From: Bacteroidota bacterium
Lineage (GTDB): Bacteria; Bacteroidota; Bacteroidia; Bacteroidales; JAGNHN01
Reading direction: 5' to 3'
Length of the DNA: 58,312 nucleotides
Assembly (NCBI GenBank): GCA_022710185.1
Contig: JAKLHK010000020.1
Location: 1 to 58,312, forward strand
Under the pieces are notes generated by a model, which worked only from the letters and a program-made list of their open reading frames with translations, was not told the DNA's origin and ran no database searches. The position numbers and the translations under genes were made by a program. Shown here piece by piece: positions 48,527 to 57,586 of this stretch; the stretch's first letter is position 1; each line of letters opens with the position of its first letter.

Positions 48527-49177
48527 TCAGGCGATCATACCGTCACGCATGGCAATGACCCGGTCGGCCAAGCCGGCCAGGGCAGGGTTGTGGGTCACGA
48601 TAACAAAGGTCTGGCCCAATTCGTCCCTCAACTTGAAGAATAACTCATGCAGGTCCCTGGCCCCGGCAGAATCCAGGTTGCCGCTGGGCTCATCGGCCAA
48701 CACCACATCCGGGTGGTTCACCAGGGCACGGCAAACGGCTACCCTTTGCTGCTCTCCCCCGCTGAGCTCACCCGGCCGGTGGGCGGCCCTGTTGTCCAGG
48801 CCCAGACTGGAAAGCAGCTCTGCGGCCTGGCGCTGGGCTTGGGAACGCGAAGATCCCTTAATAATGGCAGGGATCATGACGTTCTCCAATGCGGTGAACT
48901 CCGGGAGCAGATGATGGAACTGGAAGACAAAACCGATCCGTTGGTTGCGGAAGGCCGAGAGCCTGCGTTCGTTCAGGCTGAAGGGGTTGATCCCTGAAAG
49001 GATGAGCTCACCGGCATCCGGACGATCCAGGCTGCCCAGAATGTGCAGCAGCGTGGATTTGCCCGCACCCGAGGCCCCGGTGATCGCCACGATCTCCCGC
49101 GGCTGAACTTCAAGGGATACGCCCCTGAGCACCTTCAATGTCCCGAAGGAACGTTCTATGCCTCTGGCTGTGATCAT
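48527..49177 (-). CDS. LolD/MacB-type ABC transporter ATP-binding protein
   Basis: 216 residues. Walker [12 protein letters not shown] (33-43), Q-loop [10 protein letters not shown], signature [15 protein letters not shown] (about 138-152), Walker [12 protein letters not shown] and the H-loop VTHN. The short FTAL/ALENV insert matches LolD, the ATPase of the lipoprotein release complex, or other MacB-type exporters. No permease (LolC/E) is next to it: neighbours are a DUF5916 gene (four-base ATGA overlap) and a giant TPR gene. The partner permease must be elsewhere. Confidence 0.92.
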   Translation of the reverse strand: MITARGIERSFGTLKVLRGVSLEVQPREIVAITGASGAGKSTLLHILGSLDRPDAGELILSGINPFSLNERRLSAFRNQRIGFVFQFHHLLPEFTALENVMIPAIIKGSSRSQAQRQAAELLSSLGLDNRAAHRPGELSGGEQQRVAVCRALVNHPDVVLADEPSGNLDSAGARDLHELFFKLRDELGQTFVIVTHNPALAGLADRVIAMRDGMIA

Positions 49178-51648
49178 GATGGCTTATGGCGCAGGAGATC
49201 GATGGTGTTGCGGTAATCGAGATAATAGATAAACTTCAAAGATAGGGTGTTCCAATGATCCTGCCGCAGCGTATAGGAAAGGTTGTCAGCGAAGTCGCGA
49301 TCCCATTCCGGGCGTTCATCCAGGATGGCATTCTTCCACATCAGGGTCAGCAGGCTGCCCGGGGCAAACTCCCAGCGCAGGCTCAGGTCGATGTTGAAGC
49401 TGTTGAAACTGAAATCAGGATTGGCTGTGTATTCCCGCGGGTTCAGGAAACCGTCGCTGAGCAGGGTGAAAAACTCCGAGTATTCCCCCGTCCTCCAGTA
49501 ATGCCTGAACCAGACACCTGTACCAATCCGTGCGTTGAACATATACAGGGCACTGAGTGAATTCTCGTACGTTGTGATCCTGCGCATCCCGTATATCACT
49601 TCCTGACTGGCGAGCCTGGTTACAAAGCCCGGCGCACCGCTGATCAGGTTGTACACCGATTCGAACTGGCCCGAGAGCCTGTTGCTGAAGCGGATGATGG
49701 GACTGAGCCGGAGGTTCCTTTCGCGGTAGGTACCGAATTCTTTGGCAAGATAGGCTCCCCCGTCCAGGGCCAGGGGCTTGCGGTAGTCGGAAGAGAAGCC
49801 AAGGTTGCCGTTAAGGTAGCCAGGGCGCAGGTAAAACCGACCCGGTGTGCGGGGCTCATAATAATCGTAACGTTCAAAAGGCGCCCAGTTGGCACCCCAC
49901 CATAACGTGAGGTAGTTCTTAAGGGTGGAGTTACCGGAATAATAGAAGTAGGTCACCTCATTCTTACCACTTCGCTGGTTAACAATCCGCTCGCCCCCCA
50001 CGGTATTGATGAGTTTTCGGAAGTATCCGAAGGGTTCGAAGATTTTCCAGGCCACTTCTGCACCATAGGCTTCATTATTGTTCCTGAAATTGAGCCCAAG
50101 GTCGTTGATATCGTATTTGTCATCCAGGAAAAAATACCAGGCTCCACCCTGAAGTTTACCGCTTTCTTTCTCAACCGAGGCCATATGCCGGAAGCCCGTG
50201 GAAGGTTGATCTGCAGAACCATCCAAAGGCTTGGGATAGATATTGCTCATTATGCTGCTGGCCTCAACTTTAAAGGTGTTTGAACGATCGCGCAGCTCGA
50301 ATCCGGCCGCCGTCACGTTGGCATTGCGGCCGTTTCCCCCCCGCGTCACGTTGGTGTTCATCATCCAAACCTCCGAGGCCCGCCGGAACTGCCGGTCAGC
50401 GACCATAATATTATAATTGGCAAATGGCTCCGTCTCCATCTCCCACCGCTGTCCATCTCCATCTTCCAGTACCGCCACGGCCCTGTCTGTTATCGCGTTG
50501 AACATCCCCAATGCCAGCCCCTTGCTGTTCCGGCCGCTCACCTTTAAGGCATTGATAAGGTTTACCTGGGTTGGATTGCTCACTATCCTTCCTCCGCTGT
50601 CGACCCTGCTTGCCACCTCATCGTAACGCCCCGGACGCCGTCCGATACGGCGGGAATAAAACAGATCTTCCCGGCCGAACAACTCTGTCCCTTCGCGGAA
50701 AAACTGACGATTTTCGTCGTAGGTGGTTTCGAAGGCGCTGAGGTTCTTGATCTCATCGTCGGATTTCACCTGACTGAAATCAGGCAGCAAGGTAACATCC
50801 AGGGTATATGCCTCATTTATACCAAATTTAAGGTCTACTCCCCCATTGATCTGGGAGACGTCCCTGGTGTTACCCCCACCCACCGGGGCCCTTTCGTAGA
50901 CCACAGAGGCATAGGGCATCACAGACAGGCGAAGCGGGGGGTCCACTCCCTGGATACCCTTAAGTAAACCCCAATGAATCAATGTATTACCACTTTCCCT
51001 TACTTCCAGGGCCCATTGGTTGGTTTCACGGTTCCTGCGGATATATCGGGTGATCTGAAGGCCCCATTCCTGGGTTTCCAGCCGGGGAAAGCGTAAAACC
51101 GACCAGGGCAGGCGCAGCTCGGCCACCCAACCGTCTGCCGAAAGGCGCACCTCACTTCTCCACACGCCATCGAACAGCTCGTCCGACTCACGCCAATCAC
51201 TTTGCACGCCGCTGGCCGTCACCTTGAAATAGTAGGCATCGGCCTGGTTGTGGTAGGTATCGAAGGATAACTGGAAATAATCCGCGTTGAGGTTCTCATT
51301 ATCCCTTTCACCGAGCTGCACCAGGATGGCGCCGGGATCGGGATCGTTCATCTCCGCAAGCACATATAGCGCCTGGTCGTCGAATGCAAACCTAACCCTG
51401 GTGGAGTCCATAGGCCGGGCGCCGTATGCGGGATCATACTGGACCAATGTGCTCACCACCGGACATTCTGCCCATACGGGATCATCTGCCAGGCCATTGA
51501 CTGACACAGGAATTTCCGTCCGTCTGGCTTCTGCCACTGGTTGGGCCGACAGCAGGCTTAAACCGCCCATGATCAGGCAGGCCGTCAGGATGCCAAAGCT
51601 TCGTATGGTATCTATGGCGGGGTTCAGAATATGATAATTCGGTCTCAC
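49174..51648 (-). CDS. DUF5916 outer-membrane protein with CBM9-like domain
   Basis: About 824 residues. After a signal peptide ([17 protein letters not shown]) comes a CBM9-like domain ([21 protein letters not shown] to [24 protein letters not shown]), then a beta-barrel-like DUF5916 region ([54 protein letters not shown]). It ends [12 protein letters not shown]. The start is uncertain: no ATG precedes the signal peptide nearby; GTG 51648 is the best choice. An open frame to 52221 runs antisense to sucC and is not used. Function unknown; related proteins are outer-membrane. Its last bases overlap the ATPase gene. Confidence 0.8.
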   Translation of the reverse strand: MRPNYHILNPAIDTIRSFGILTACLIMGGLSLLSAQPVAEARRTEIPVSVNGLADDPVWAECPVVSTLVQYDPAYGARPMDSTRVRFAFDDQALYVLAEMNDPDPGAILVQLGERDNENLNADYFQLSFDTYHNQADAYYFKVTASGVQSDWRESDELFDGVWRSEVRLSADGWVAELRLPWSVLRFPRLETQEWGLQITRYIRRNRETNQWALEVRESGNTLIHWGLLKGIQGVDPPLRLSVMPYASVVYERAPVGGGNTRDVSQINGGVDLKFGINEAYTLDVTLLPDFSQVKSDDEIKNLSAFETTYDENRQFFREGTELFGREDLFYSRRIGRRPGRYDEVASRVDSGGRIVSNPTQVNLINALKVSGRNSKGLALGMFNAITDRAVAVLEDGDGQRWEMETEPFANYNIMVADRQFRRASEVWMMNTNVTRGGNGRNANVTAAGFELRDRSNTFKVEASSIMSNIYPKPLDGSADQPSTGFRHMASVEKESGKLQGGAWYFFLDDKYDINDLGLNFRNNNEAYGAEVAWKIFEPFGYFRKLINTVGGERIVNQRSGKNEVTYFYYSGNSTLKNYLTLWWGANWAPFERYDYYEPRTPGRFYLRPGYLNGNLGFSSDYRKPLALDGGAYLAKEFGTYRERNLRLSPIIRFSNRLSGQFESVYNLISGAPGFVTRLASQEVIYGMRRITTYENSLSALYMFNARIGTGVWFRHYWRTGEYSEFFTLLSDGFLNPREYTANPDFSFNSFNIDLSLRWEFAPGSLLTLMWKNAILDERPEWDRDFADNLSYTLRQDHWNTLSLKFIYYLDYRNTIDLLRHKPS

Positions 51649-51725
51649 GCAAATGCTACGGTTTACAGGGCTGCAAAAGAAAGCAAAAATGCCATCCTGA
51701 TGAAGGTGCCGATGATGAAATGTCC

Positions 51726-51733
51726 TATTTTTG
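51726..51733 (+). promoter_or_regulatory. -7 element TATTTTTG of sucC
   Basis: Perfect TAnnTTTG, 35 bases before ATG 51769; no clear -33. Confidence 0.55.
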
Positions 51734-51768
51734 ACGGGCACTTGCTTTACATATCTAAATTCCTTTGT

Positions 51769-52959
51769 ATGAACATTCACGAGTATCAGGGTAAGTCCAT
51801 TCTGAGCCGCTATGGCGTTAGGATACAGGAAGGCATAGTAGCCGATTCCCCGGAACAGGCCGTAGAGGCGGCCAAATCGCTGAACAAGCAGACCGGAACC
51901 CAGTGGTGGGTCGTCAAGGCCCAGATCCATGCCGGGGGGCGCGGAAAAGGTGGCGGGGTGAAACTCGCCAAGTCCCTGGATGATGTCAAGGACCTCGCCA
52001 AGCAAATCCTGGGTATGACGCTGGTGACCCACCAGACGGGACCCGAAGGCAAGCTGGTGAACAAAGTGCTGATCGCCGAGGACGTGTATTATCCCGGGGA
52101 AACCCCTACCCGCGAATTCTATATGAGTGTCCTGCTCAACCGTGGCACGGGGCGCAACATCATCATGTACAGCACTGAAGGTGGTATGGACATCGAAACG
52201 GTGGCGGAAAAGACCCCCCACCTCATTTTCAAGGAGGAAGTGGACCCCAGGGTTGGGCTGCAGGGGTTCCAGGCCAGGCGCATCGCCTTCAACCTGGGGC
52301 TTTCAGGCAATGCCTTCAAGGAGATGGTGAAGTTCGTAAGCGCACTATACAAGGCCTATGAAGGATCGGATGCCTCGCTATTCGAGATCAATCCTGTGCT
52401 GAAGACTTCCGACGATAAGATACTGGCCGTTGATGCCAAGGTGAACCTGGACGAGAATGCGCTCTATCGTCATCCCGACCTTATGGAGATGCGCGATATC
52501 ACTGAGGAGGATCCTATTGAAGTAGAAGCCAAGAAGTTCGACCTCAACTATGTGAAGCTGGACGGGAATGTAGGATGTATGGTCAACGGCGCCGGACTGG
52601 CCATGGCTACCATGGACATGATCAAGATGTCAGGGGGCGAGCCGGCCAACTTCCTTGATGTTGGCGGTACCGCCAGCGCCAAGCGCGTGGAAGAGGCTTT
52701 CCGCATCATCCTCAAAGATCCCAATGTGAAGGCCATCCTGGTGAATATCTTTGGCGGCATCGTCCGCTGCGACCGTGTCGCCCAGGGGGTGGTGGATGCC
52801 TATCAGAACATCGGTGAAATAGATGTGCCCATTATCGTCAGGCTGCAGGGCACCAACGCTGAAGAGGGCAAACAGCTGATCGATGCCAGCGGGCTCAAGG
52901 TGCACTCGGCCATACAGCTTGAGGATGCGGCAAGGCTGGTGGGAGAGGTGTTGAGGTAG
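51769..52959 (+). CDS. sucC: Succinyl-CoA synthetase (ADP-forming) beta subunit
   Basis: 396 residues from ATG 51769. [19 protein letters not shown], the ATP-grasp parts [24 protein letters not shown], and [19 protein letters not shown] match SucC over its length. Makes ATP or GTP from succinyl-CoA in the TCA cycle with SucD. sucD is not adjacent: a repeat array follows at once, so the usual sucCD operon is split. Open frame upstream to 51631 crosses the promoter. Confidence 0.95.
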   Translation: MNIHEYQGKSILSRYGVRIQEGIVADSPEQAVEAAKSLNKQTGTQWWVVKAQIHAGGRGKGGGVKLAKSLDDVKDLAKQILGMTLVTHQTGPEGKLVNKVLIAEDVYYPGETPTREFYMSVLLNRGTGRNIIMYSTEGGMDIETVAEKTPHLIFKEEVDPRVGLQGFQARRIAFNLGLSGNAFKEMVKFVSALYKAYEGSDASLFEINPVLKTSDDKILAVDAKVNLDENALYRHPDLMEMRDITEEDPIEVEAKKFDLNYVKLDGNVGCMVNGAGLAMATMDMIKMSGGEPANFLDVGGTASAKRVEEAFRIILKDPNVKAILVNIFGGIVRCDRVAQGVVDAYQNIGEIDVPIIVRLQGTNAEEGKQLIDASGLKVHSAIQLEDAARLVGEVLR

Positions 52960-52962
52960 GAG

Positions 52963-53033
52963 TGACTAAAGTACCTAAAGTACTTAAAGTACTTAAAGTA
53001 CTTAAAGTACTTAGAGTACTTAGAGTTAGGAGT
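52963..53033. repeat. AAGTACTT decamer array (copy 4)
   Basis: Six to seven ten-base units from GTGACTAAAGTACC to AGAGTTAGGAGT. The same outer sequence, inverted, ends the array at 55571-55638, so the two could act as terminal inverted repeats around 53.0-55.6 kb. Confidence 0.88.
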
Positions 53034-53067
53034 ATAGCCGGTATGCAGGGGGGTGTGGAAGTGTATT

Positions 53068-53811
53068 ATGCCAATAGGACAATCAGCTGCTATGCTTAGG
53101 GAAATAATCAGGTCGGCGTTAAGGATGCTTCATCTTGATGTTACGCGGAATATGCGCTACGACCGTATGACTTCGCGTATCTTTAGTCAATGCATAAAAC
53201 CCGGCTTCAATTGCATTGATATCGGGGCACATAAAGGGGAAATGCTGAAGGAGTTTCTCAGGCTCTCCCCTACCGGCTATCATCAGGCGTTCGAACCAGT
53301 TCCGTTTATGTATAATGATCTATACCGGAGGTTCCAAGGCAGGGCCAAGATTTTTCCTTATGCACTAGCGGCAGAAAGTGGTCAGGCGGCATTCAACTTC
53401 GTTCGTAACGCCCCGGCATACAGCGGTCTCAGGCAACGTCAGTATGCGGTAGCATCTCCCGATATCCAAAAGATACAGGTAGAGGTGCGTACCCTCGATG
53501 AAATGGTTCCGTTGGAAATGCCCGTCGGGCTGATTAAGATTGACGTCGAAGGAGCTGAATATGAGGTAATTAGGGGGGGGGTAAATACAATATCCCGAAA
53601 TAAGCCAATTATTCTGTTCGAATTCGGTAAAGGAGCCAGTGATTTCTATGGAACCGATCCTGGTGAATTCTTCGATTATTTTACCCACGTGTTGGGTATG
53701 CAGATATTTTCCCTGCCGGCCTTCCTGAAGAAATGCCCACCCTATTCGCGCGAGGCGTTCATCGTGTGCTACGAATCCATTGAGGAATACTATTTCATCG
53801 CCCTTCCCTGA
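53068..53811 (+). CDS. FkbM-family methyltransferase
   Basis: 247 residues from ATG 53068 (MLREII at 53092 also possible). SAM-binding INCIDIGAHKGE-like motif (FNCIDIGAHKGE) near residue 50 and the family's KIDVEGAEYEVIRGG near 160. FkbM proteins O-methylate sugars or secondary metabolites. Base composition looks poorer in G+C than neighbours, which hints at transfer. An uninterrupted run of nine G (53573-53581) encodes RGG in the conserved motif and would shift frame if its length changed. It sits directly inside a repeat-bounded group. Confidence 0.85.
   Translation: MPIGQSAAMLREIIRSALRMLHLDVTRNMRYDRMTSRIFSQCIKPGFNCIDIGAHKGEMLKEFLRLSPTGYHQAFEPVPFMYNDLYRRFQGRAKIFPYALAAESGQAAFNFVRNAPAYSGLRQRQYAVASPDIQKIQVEVRTLDEMVPLEMPVGLIKIDVEGAEYEVIRGGVNTISRNKPIILFEFGKGASDFYGTDPGEFFDYFTHVLGMQIFSLPAFLKKCPPYSREAFIVCYESIEEYYFIALP
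53573..53581 (+). repeat. Nine-G homopolymer tract inside the FkbM gene
   Basis: A run of nine G in frame at codons AGG GGG GGG GTA (IRGGV). Such tracts often slip during replication and can switch genes on and off. Confidence 0.7.
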
Positions 53812-53844
53812 ATGGCGCTGCAAGCTTATACCCCCCCGAAACCC

Positions 53845-53852
53845 TATCTTTG
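53845..53852 (+). promoter_or_regulatory. -7 element TATCTTTG of the 53870 gene
   Basis: Perfect TAnnTTTG, 17 bases before the ATG. A run of seven C (53831-53837) lies in the spacer. Confidence 0.55.
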
Positions 53853-53869
53853 TCCTATAAAGGATATCA

Positions 53870-54379
53870 ATGACCAAGAAATCAATCGAATTGCTAAGTC
53901 AGCAATTGCAAAAGCTGGATGCTCCCGGGCTCAACCTGGAGGCCTGGAAAAGCCAGACCGTGGCCATGCTCAGCAGGATATTCGGGGAAAGGAGCGTAAA
54001 GACGGAGCATATCCGCAACCTGCATTATGACAACAGCTCCTGGACGCTGCGCGATACGATGGGCAAGGAATCTCCCGAGGAAGCGGCCCGCCGCTCGGCC
54101 AGGGAATTGCTTGAGGCCGCGATTACCGAGCTTAGCCTTTTCGGCCAACCGGAGCAGACAGAGGGAAACCCTGTTGTTCTTGCCCTCAGGGAATCCCTGG
54201 AAGAACATCTTAAAATAAGCGCTTACCGCAAGCTTCTTTCTATACTGAACGCGGAGGTGAGCCCTGAACAGAAGCGGCAGGAGCTCCGTGATCTTCTTCG
54301 CGATGCAGATCCCGAACTTCCTGAAGGGTTCTTCCTGAGCCTTTTCAGCAATCCCCTGATGAAAGGCTCCTTCAACTAG
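53870..54379 (+). CDS. Unknown helical protein
   Basis: 169 residues, no signal peptide or membrane segment, mostly helical. The N-terminal LNLEAWKSQTVAMLSRIFGERSVKTEHIRNLHYD has a W-x3-T-x3-L-x-RIFG pattern that I have seen in small helical domains next to defence-type proteins, but I cannot name the family. The second half has EEHLKISAYRKLLSILNAEVSPEQKRQELRDLL. It has its own promoter and lies six bases before the HAD gene. Function unknown. Confidence 0.75.
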   Translation: MTKKSIELLSQQLQKLDAPGLNLEAWKSQTVAMLSRIFGERSVKTEHIRNLHYDNSSWTLRDTMGKESPEEAARRSARELLEAAITELSLFGQPEQTEGNPVVLALRESLEEHLKISAYRKLLSILNAEVSPEQKRQELRDLLRDADPELPEGFFLSLFSNPLMKGSFN

Positions 54380-54385
54380 ATCCCG

Positions 54386-55087
54386 ATGCACTTTCCATCC
54401 ATTCGTGACGATATCCGGTTCATCCTGTGGGACTGGAACGGCACCTTGCTCGATGATGTTTCTCTCTGTTTGAGTACTATCAACGGAATGCTCACCCGCC
54501 GGGCTCACCCGGCCCTCAGTGTTGACGGCTATAAGGAGATCTTCCGCTTCCCTGTGAGAGAATACTATGTGGATGCCGGTTTCGATTTTTCATACGAACC
54601 TTTTGATGAACTGGCAGTGGAATTCATTGAAGGGTACTATGGACGTTTTGCAGATGCGCCGCTGCATAAGGATGCGCTGAAGGCCCTTGAGAGCGTGAAA
54701 AAGGCCGGCTTGCGCCAAGGCGTGCTCTCTGCCACGGAGGACACGATTCTAAGAAAAACCCTGGTCGATCACGGGGTATACGGCTACTTCGATCAAGTAA
54801 GCGGCATCCATAACCATCACGCCGATGGAAAACTTGCAGCAGGTCGCAAACTGCTCCAGCGCCTCCCCTTCCCGCAACATCAGGTCCTCTTGATCGGCGA
54901 CACCCTGCACGATGCCGAAGTAGCAAAGGAACTGGGAATCCATTGCCTGCTTGTTGCCCAGGGACATCAGTCAGAAAAACGGCTCAGGAGTTCAGTTAAT
55001 GATGTGTTACCTGATCTCGACCAATTTATCCTAATGATATCCAATGAGAACCACTCTAACCCTCCTGTTCCTGGTAATTATGCTTAA
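54386..55087 (+). CDS. HAD-family hydrolase (phosphoglycolate phosphatase-like)
   Basis: 233 residues. Motif I reads DWNGTLLDD (residues 16-24): the nucleophile Asp16 is present but the second acidic residue, usually Asp in DxDGT, is Asn18, which would lower general acid/base catalysis unless this subfamily uses another. Motif II LSAT, motif III Lys in DGKLAAG, motif IV LLIGDTLHDAEVA. Cap domain is helical. Substrate unknown. The end overlaps the next gene by 44 bases. Confidence 0.85.
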   Translation: MHFPSIRDDIRFILWDWNGTLLDDVSLCLSTINGMLTRRAHPALSVDGYKEIFRFPVREYYVDAGFDFSYEPFDELAVEFIEGYYGRFADAPLHKDALKALESVKKAGLRQGVLSATEDTILRKTLVDHGVYGYFDQVSGIHNHHADGKLAAGRKLLQRLPFPQHQVLLIGDTLHDAEVAKELGIHCLLVAQGHQSEKRLRSSVNDVLPDLDQFILMISNENHSNPPVPGNYA

Positions 55088-55493
55088 GCCGATCCTGTCA
55101 GCACAAACCCCGGATCCCAGGGTTGAGGCGATCATCGCAACCGATCTCGCCTTTTCTGATCTATGTCGAGAAAAGGGGATGAAAGCGGCTTTTCTGGCTT
55201 ACGCCGCAGAAGATATCCTTCTTTACCGCGATGGACCAGGCATCATCCATGGCCGCAACGCCCTTCAGGATCTCTACAACACACTAGAACTACCGGCTAT
55301 GGAATTCAGCTGGGCGCCAGAAGGGGCCAGAGTTGCCGAAAGCGTTGAACTGGGCTATTCCTGGGGGGAGTATACGATAACATACCCTGGAAACAGCTCA
55401 ACAAAAAAGGGGAAATACCTCAGCGTATGGACCTTGACCGGGGAAGGATGGAAACTGGCCGCCGATTGCGGAAGCGAGATGAGGTTGGAGTAA
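55044..55493 (+). CDS. Secreted NTF2-like (DUF4440/SnoaL-like) protein
   Basis: 149 residues. Signal peptide (TLTLLFLVIMLKPILSAQ) then a cone-shaped NTF2-like domain: VEAIIATDLAFSDLCREKGMKAAFLAYAAEDILLYRDG, GRNALQDLYNTLE and a C-terminal GKYLSVWTLTGEGWKLAADCGS. The fold carries many functions, so none is assigned. Overlaps the HAD gene by 44 bases, in another frame. Followed by the AAGTACTT array. Confidence 0.82.
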   Translation: MRTTLTLLFLVIMLKPILSAQTPDPRVEAIIATDLAFSDLCREKGMKAAFLAYAAEDILLYRDGPGIIHGRNALQDLYNTLELPAMEFSWAPEGARVAESVELGYSWGEYTITYPGNSSTKKGKYLSVWTLTGEGWKLAADCGSEMRLE

Positions 55494-55570
55494 TAAGTTA
55501 GAAGTACTTGGAGTGCTTCTCCCGCTTTTCGTTTCCCGCTGTCCGCTTCTCGTTTCTCACTTCTAACTAG

Positions 55571-55638
55571 TAACTCTAAGTACTCTAAGTACTCTAAGTA
55601 CTCTAAGTACTTTAAGTACTTAAAGTACTTTAGTCACT
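55571..55638. repeat. AAGTACTT decamer array (copy 5, inverted)
   Basis: About six units; its right end AGTACTTTAGTCACT is the inverse of the left end of copy 4 (AGTGACTAAAGTAC). It ends six bases before the convergent MORN-like gene's stop. Confidence 0.88.
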
Positions 55639-55643
55639 ATAGC

Positions 55644-56468
55644 TCACTTCTCCCGTTCCGGATCCTCCAGCTCGAAAGGCGGCTTGCGCCCGGGCATAAA
55701 CTGGTTTCCTTCCTCGTCATCGCGCAGTATCCTGACGCGCTCCTCTCCCATCACCTCCTTGGTACTCACCAGGTAACCCTTGCTCCAGGTTTCCTGCTGC
55801 ACCGTGCGCCCTTCTTCCTGGAAGACGATCCAAACCCCTTCCTTCAGGGAGTTTTCGTAGGTTCCTGACATCATTGTTTTTCCGTCAGAAAAAAAGAACT
55901 GCGCCAGGCCCTCGAGGCGGTCCTTGACGTAGATGACCCGGGATTTCATGGTGCCGTCGGGGTAGTACTGCTTCCACTGTCCCTGCCGCATTCCCTGCTC
56001 CCAGGGCACTTCCTCGCTGGGTGTGCCATCGCTGTAGTAGGTGATCCAGATTCCATGTTTAGCCCCTTTCAGCCAGGACTCTCTGGCCACGACGCTGCCC
56101 TGCTCATTGAAATACGTCCAGACACTGTCCTTCTGCATCTCGACGTAACGGCCCTCGGCCATGCGCTTACCTCCGGGATAAAAGGTCTGGGTGCGGGCCA
56201 GGCTGCCGTTGGCGCTGAAATGGGTAACGGCCTTGATCCCCCGGTCTGAATAGTAATAGGTGAACTTGCCATAGGGTTTATCGTCCTTGAACTGACCCTC
56301 GTATTGCAGCACTCCGGCTTCCCATTTTCGCCAGTAGCCTTGTTTCCGGCCCTGATCGTCCACAAAGTTGCGGGCATCCTGGGCCTGCAGCCACAGAGGG
56401 AGACAGAGCAATACCAACAGCGGAGTATAGGACAAGCGCGGTATGAAGAGGTTCTGGAAGGACATCAT
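55644..56468 (-). CDS. Secreted MORN-like repeat protein (YwqK-type)
   Basis: 274 residues. ATG 56468 (or 56465) gives a signal peptide (LSYTPLLVLLCLPLWLQAQ). Then 6-8 repeats of about 23 residues with G-x-W-x-x-Y-Y-x-D/N-G: KQGYWRKWEAGVLQYEGQF, YGKFTYYYSDRGIKAV, KHGIWITYYSDGTPSEEV, RQGQWKQYYPDGTMKSRV, KEGVWIVFQEEG. Automatic annotation calls these toxin-antitoxin YwqK antitoxins, but here it is exported and has no toxin neighbour. The role is unknown; repeats of this kind bind lipids or proteins. Promoter shared in opposite orientation with recR. Confidence 0.82.
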   Translation of the reverse strand: MMSFQNLFIPRLSYTPLLVLLCLPLWLQAQDARNFVDDQGRKQGYWRKWEAGVLQYEGQFKDDKPYGKFTYYYSDRGIKAVTHFSANGSLARTQTFYPGGKRMAEGRYVEMQKDSVWTYFNEQGSVVARESWLKGAKHGIWITYYSDGTPSEEVPWEQGMRQGQWKQYYPDGTMKSRVIYVKDRLEGLAQFFFSDGKTMMSGTYENSLKEGVWIVFQEEGRTVQQETWSKGYLVSTKEVMGEERVRILRDDEEGNQFMPGRKPPFELEDPEREK

Positions 56469-56548
56469 GCGATCGGACTTGGAGATGTTTGGAGGAACGG
56501 CAAGGACCATGCCAATACGCGGCGGGTTCCCCTGCGCTTCCCTGCAGT

Positions 56549-56577
56549 CAAAATTACGCAGATATCCAGTAATTTTG
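56549..56577. promoter_or_regulatory. Symmetric divergent promoter of the MORN-like gene and recR
   Basis: CAAAATTAC (56549-56557) and GTAATTTTG (56569-56577) form a perfect 9-bp inverted repeat. Each arm, read outward, contains a -7 box TAATTTTG, one for each gene. The right box is 18 bases before the recR ATG, the left about 80 bases before the MORN start. Confidence 0.65.
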
Positions 56578-56595
56578 GGTCCTTAGCCCACAGCG

Positions 56596-57219
56596 ATGAA
56601 CGAGATCCCTTCCCGGCTGGTAGAGAACGCATTGAACGAGATCGCCCGTTTGCCGGGTATCGGCCGCAAGACAGCCCTCAGGCTGGTGCTGCACCTGCTT
56701 CGCAAGGATGAGCCGGAAGCTGTGGCCCTGGGCGAGTCCATCATCCGCATGCGCAGGGAAATTCGCTTTTGCATGCGCTGCCACAACATCTCCGATGGAG
56801 AGGTCTGTTCGATATGCAATGATGCTTCCAGGGATGCTTCGACGCTCTGTGTGGTAGAAGATGTTAGGGACATGATGGCCCTGGAGCAGACGCGGCAATA
56901 CCGCGGCCTGTATCACATCCTGGGGGGCATCATATCTCCCATCGATGGAGTGGGCCCTGAGCAGCTGCATGCCGCTTCCCTTTTCCGGAGAGTGGGATCC
57001 GAAGGCATCGCCGAAGTAATCCTCGCCCTGCCGACAACTGTGGAGGGTGACACCACCAACTTTTATCTCTACCGTCATCTGAAGGACAGCGGGGTGCGCC
57101 TGACTACCCTGGCCCGGGGTGTTGCCATCGGGGACGAACTGGAATATGCTGATGAGGTGACCCTGGGGCGTTCCATCCGGCAACGCCTGCCCTATGAGGA
57201 CACCCTGAGGCGGGATTAA
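56596..57219 (+). CDS. recR: Recombination mediator RecR
   Basis: 207 residues. Helix-hairpin-helix [10 protein letters not shown] (19-28), zinc finger C59, C62, C71, C74 (FCMRC ... VCSIC), and Toprim domain ([41 protein letters not shown]). Works with RecO and RecF to load RecA at gaps. Its end overlaps the convergent small gene by four bases. Confidence 0.95.
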   Translation: MNEIPSRLVENALNEIARLPGIGRKTALRLVLHLLRKDEPEAVALGESIIRMRREIRFCMRCHNISDGEVCSICNDASRDASTLCVVEDVRDMMALEQTRQYRGLYHILGGIISPIDGVGPEQLHAASLFRRVGSEGIAEVILALPTTVEGDTTNFYLYRHLKDSGVRLTTLARGVAIGDELEYADEVTLGRSIRQRLPYEDTLRRD

Positions 57220-57482
57220 GGTTCCGCTGCTTCGTCCAGGATACTGAGTTGCACCGCTAAGGGGGCGGAGGTATCGAACAGCTTCAGTTGGTTCTTGCTT
57301 ACCGGCTCCGTTTCGGGCGGGAGGCGGTGGGCGTTGCGCTCCATGAACTCGCGCAGGGCCTGCCGCATCAGTTTGTTGGGGGTGAGATGGAAGGCCCTGC
57401 AATACCTGTCCATCAATTTTTGCTGCTTGTCGGAAATCTTGATTAGCAGCTTACGGAATTTCACCTTACGGCGCTTTTTCAT
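57216..57482 (-). CDS. Small basic protein, RHH-like, unknown
   Basis: 88 residues from ATG 57482: basic start [20 protein letters not shown], then [28 protein letters not shown], a helix pair with a turn that could be a ribbon-helix-helix type DNA-binding segment. I cannot name the family. Ends convergently over recR's last codon and precedes the tandem repeat array. The longer start at 57521 is less likely. Confidence 0.55.
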   Translation of the reverse strand: MKKRRKVKFRKLLIKISDKQQKLMDRYCRAFHLTPNKLMRQALREFMERNAHRLPPETEPVSKNQLKLFDTSAPLAVQLSILDEAAEP

Positions 57483-57586
57483 CCCTGCCAGGTTTGGATG
57501 CAGGGATAAAGTTAGCCGCAAGCCTTTGTCGGAAGTATCAACTCACTTAAAAGATATTCACGGCCCATTGTTTACATTCGCTTCCC

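Noticed and set aside
51649..52221. N-terminal extension of the DUF5916 protein
   Set aside because: The added 191 residues are antisense to sucC and lie before the signal peptide.
55644..56468. Antitoxin of a toxin-antitoxin pair
   Set aside because: The protein has a signal peptide and no toxin gene nearby; the name comes only from repeat similarity.
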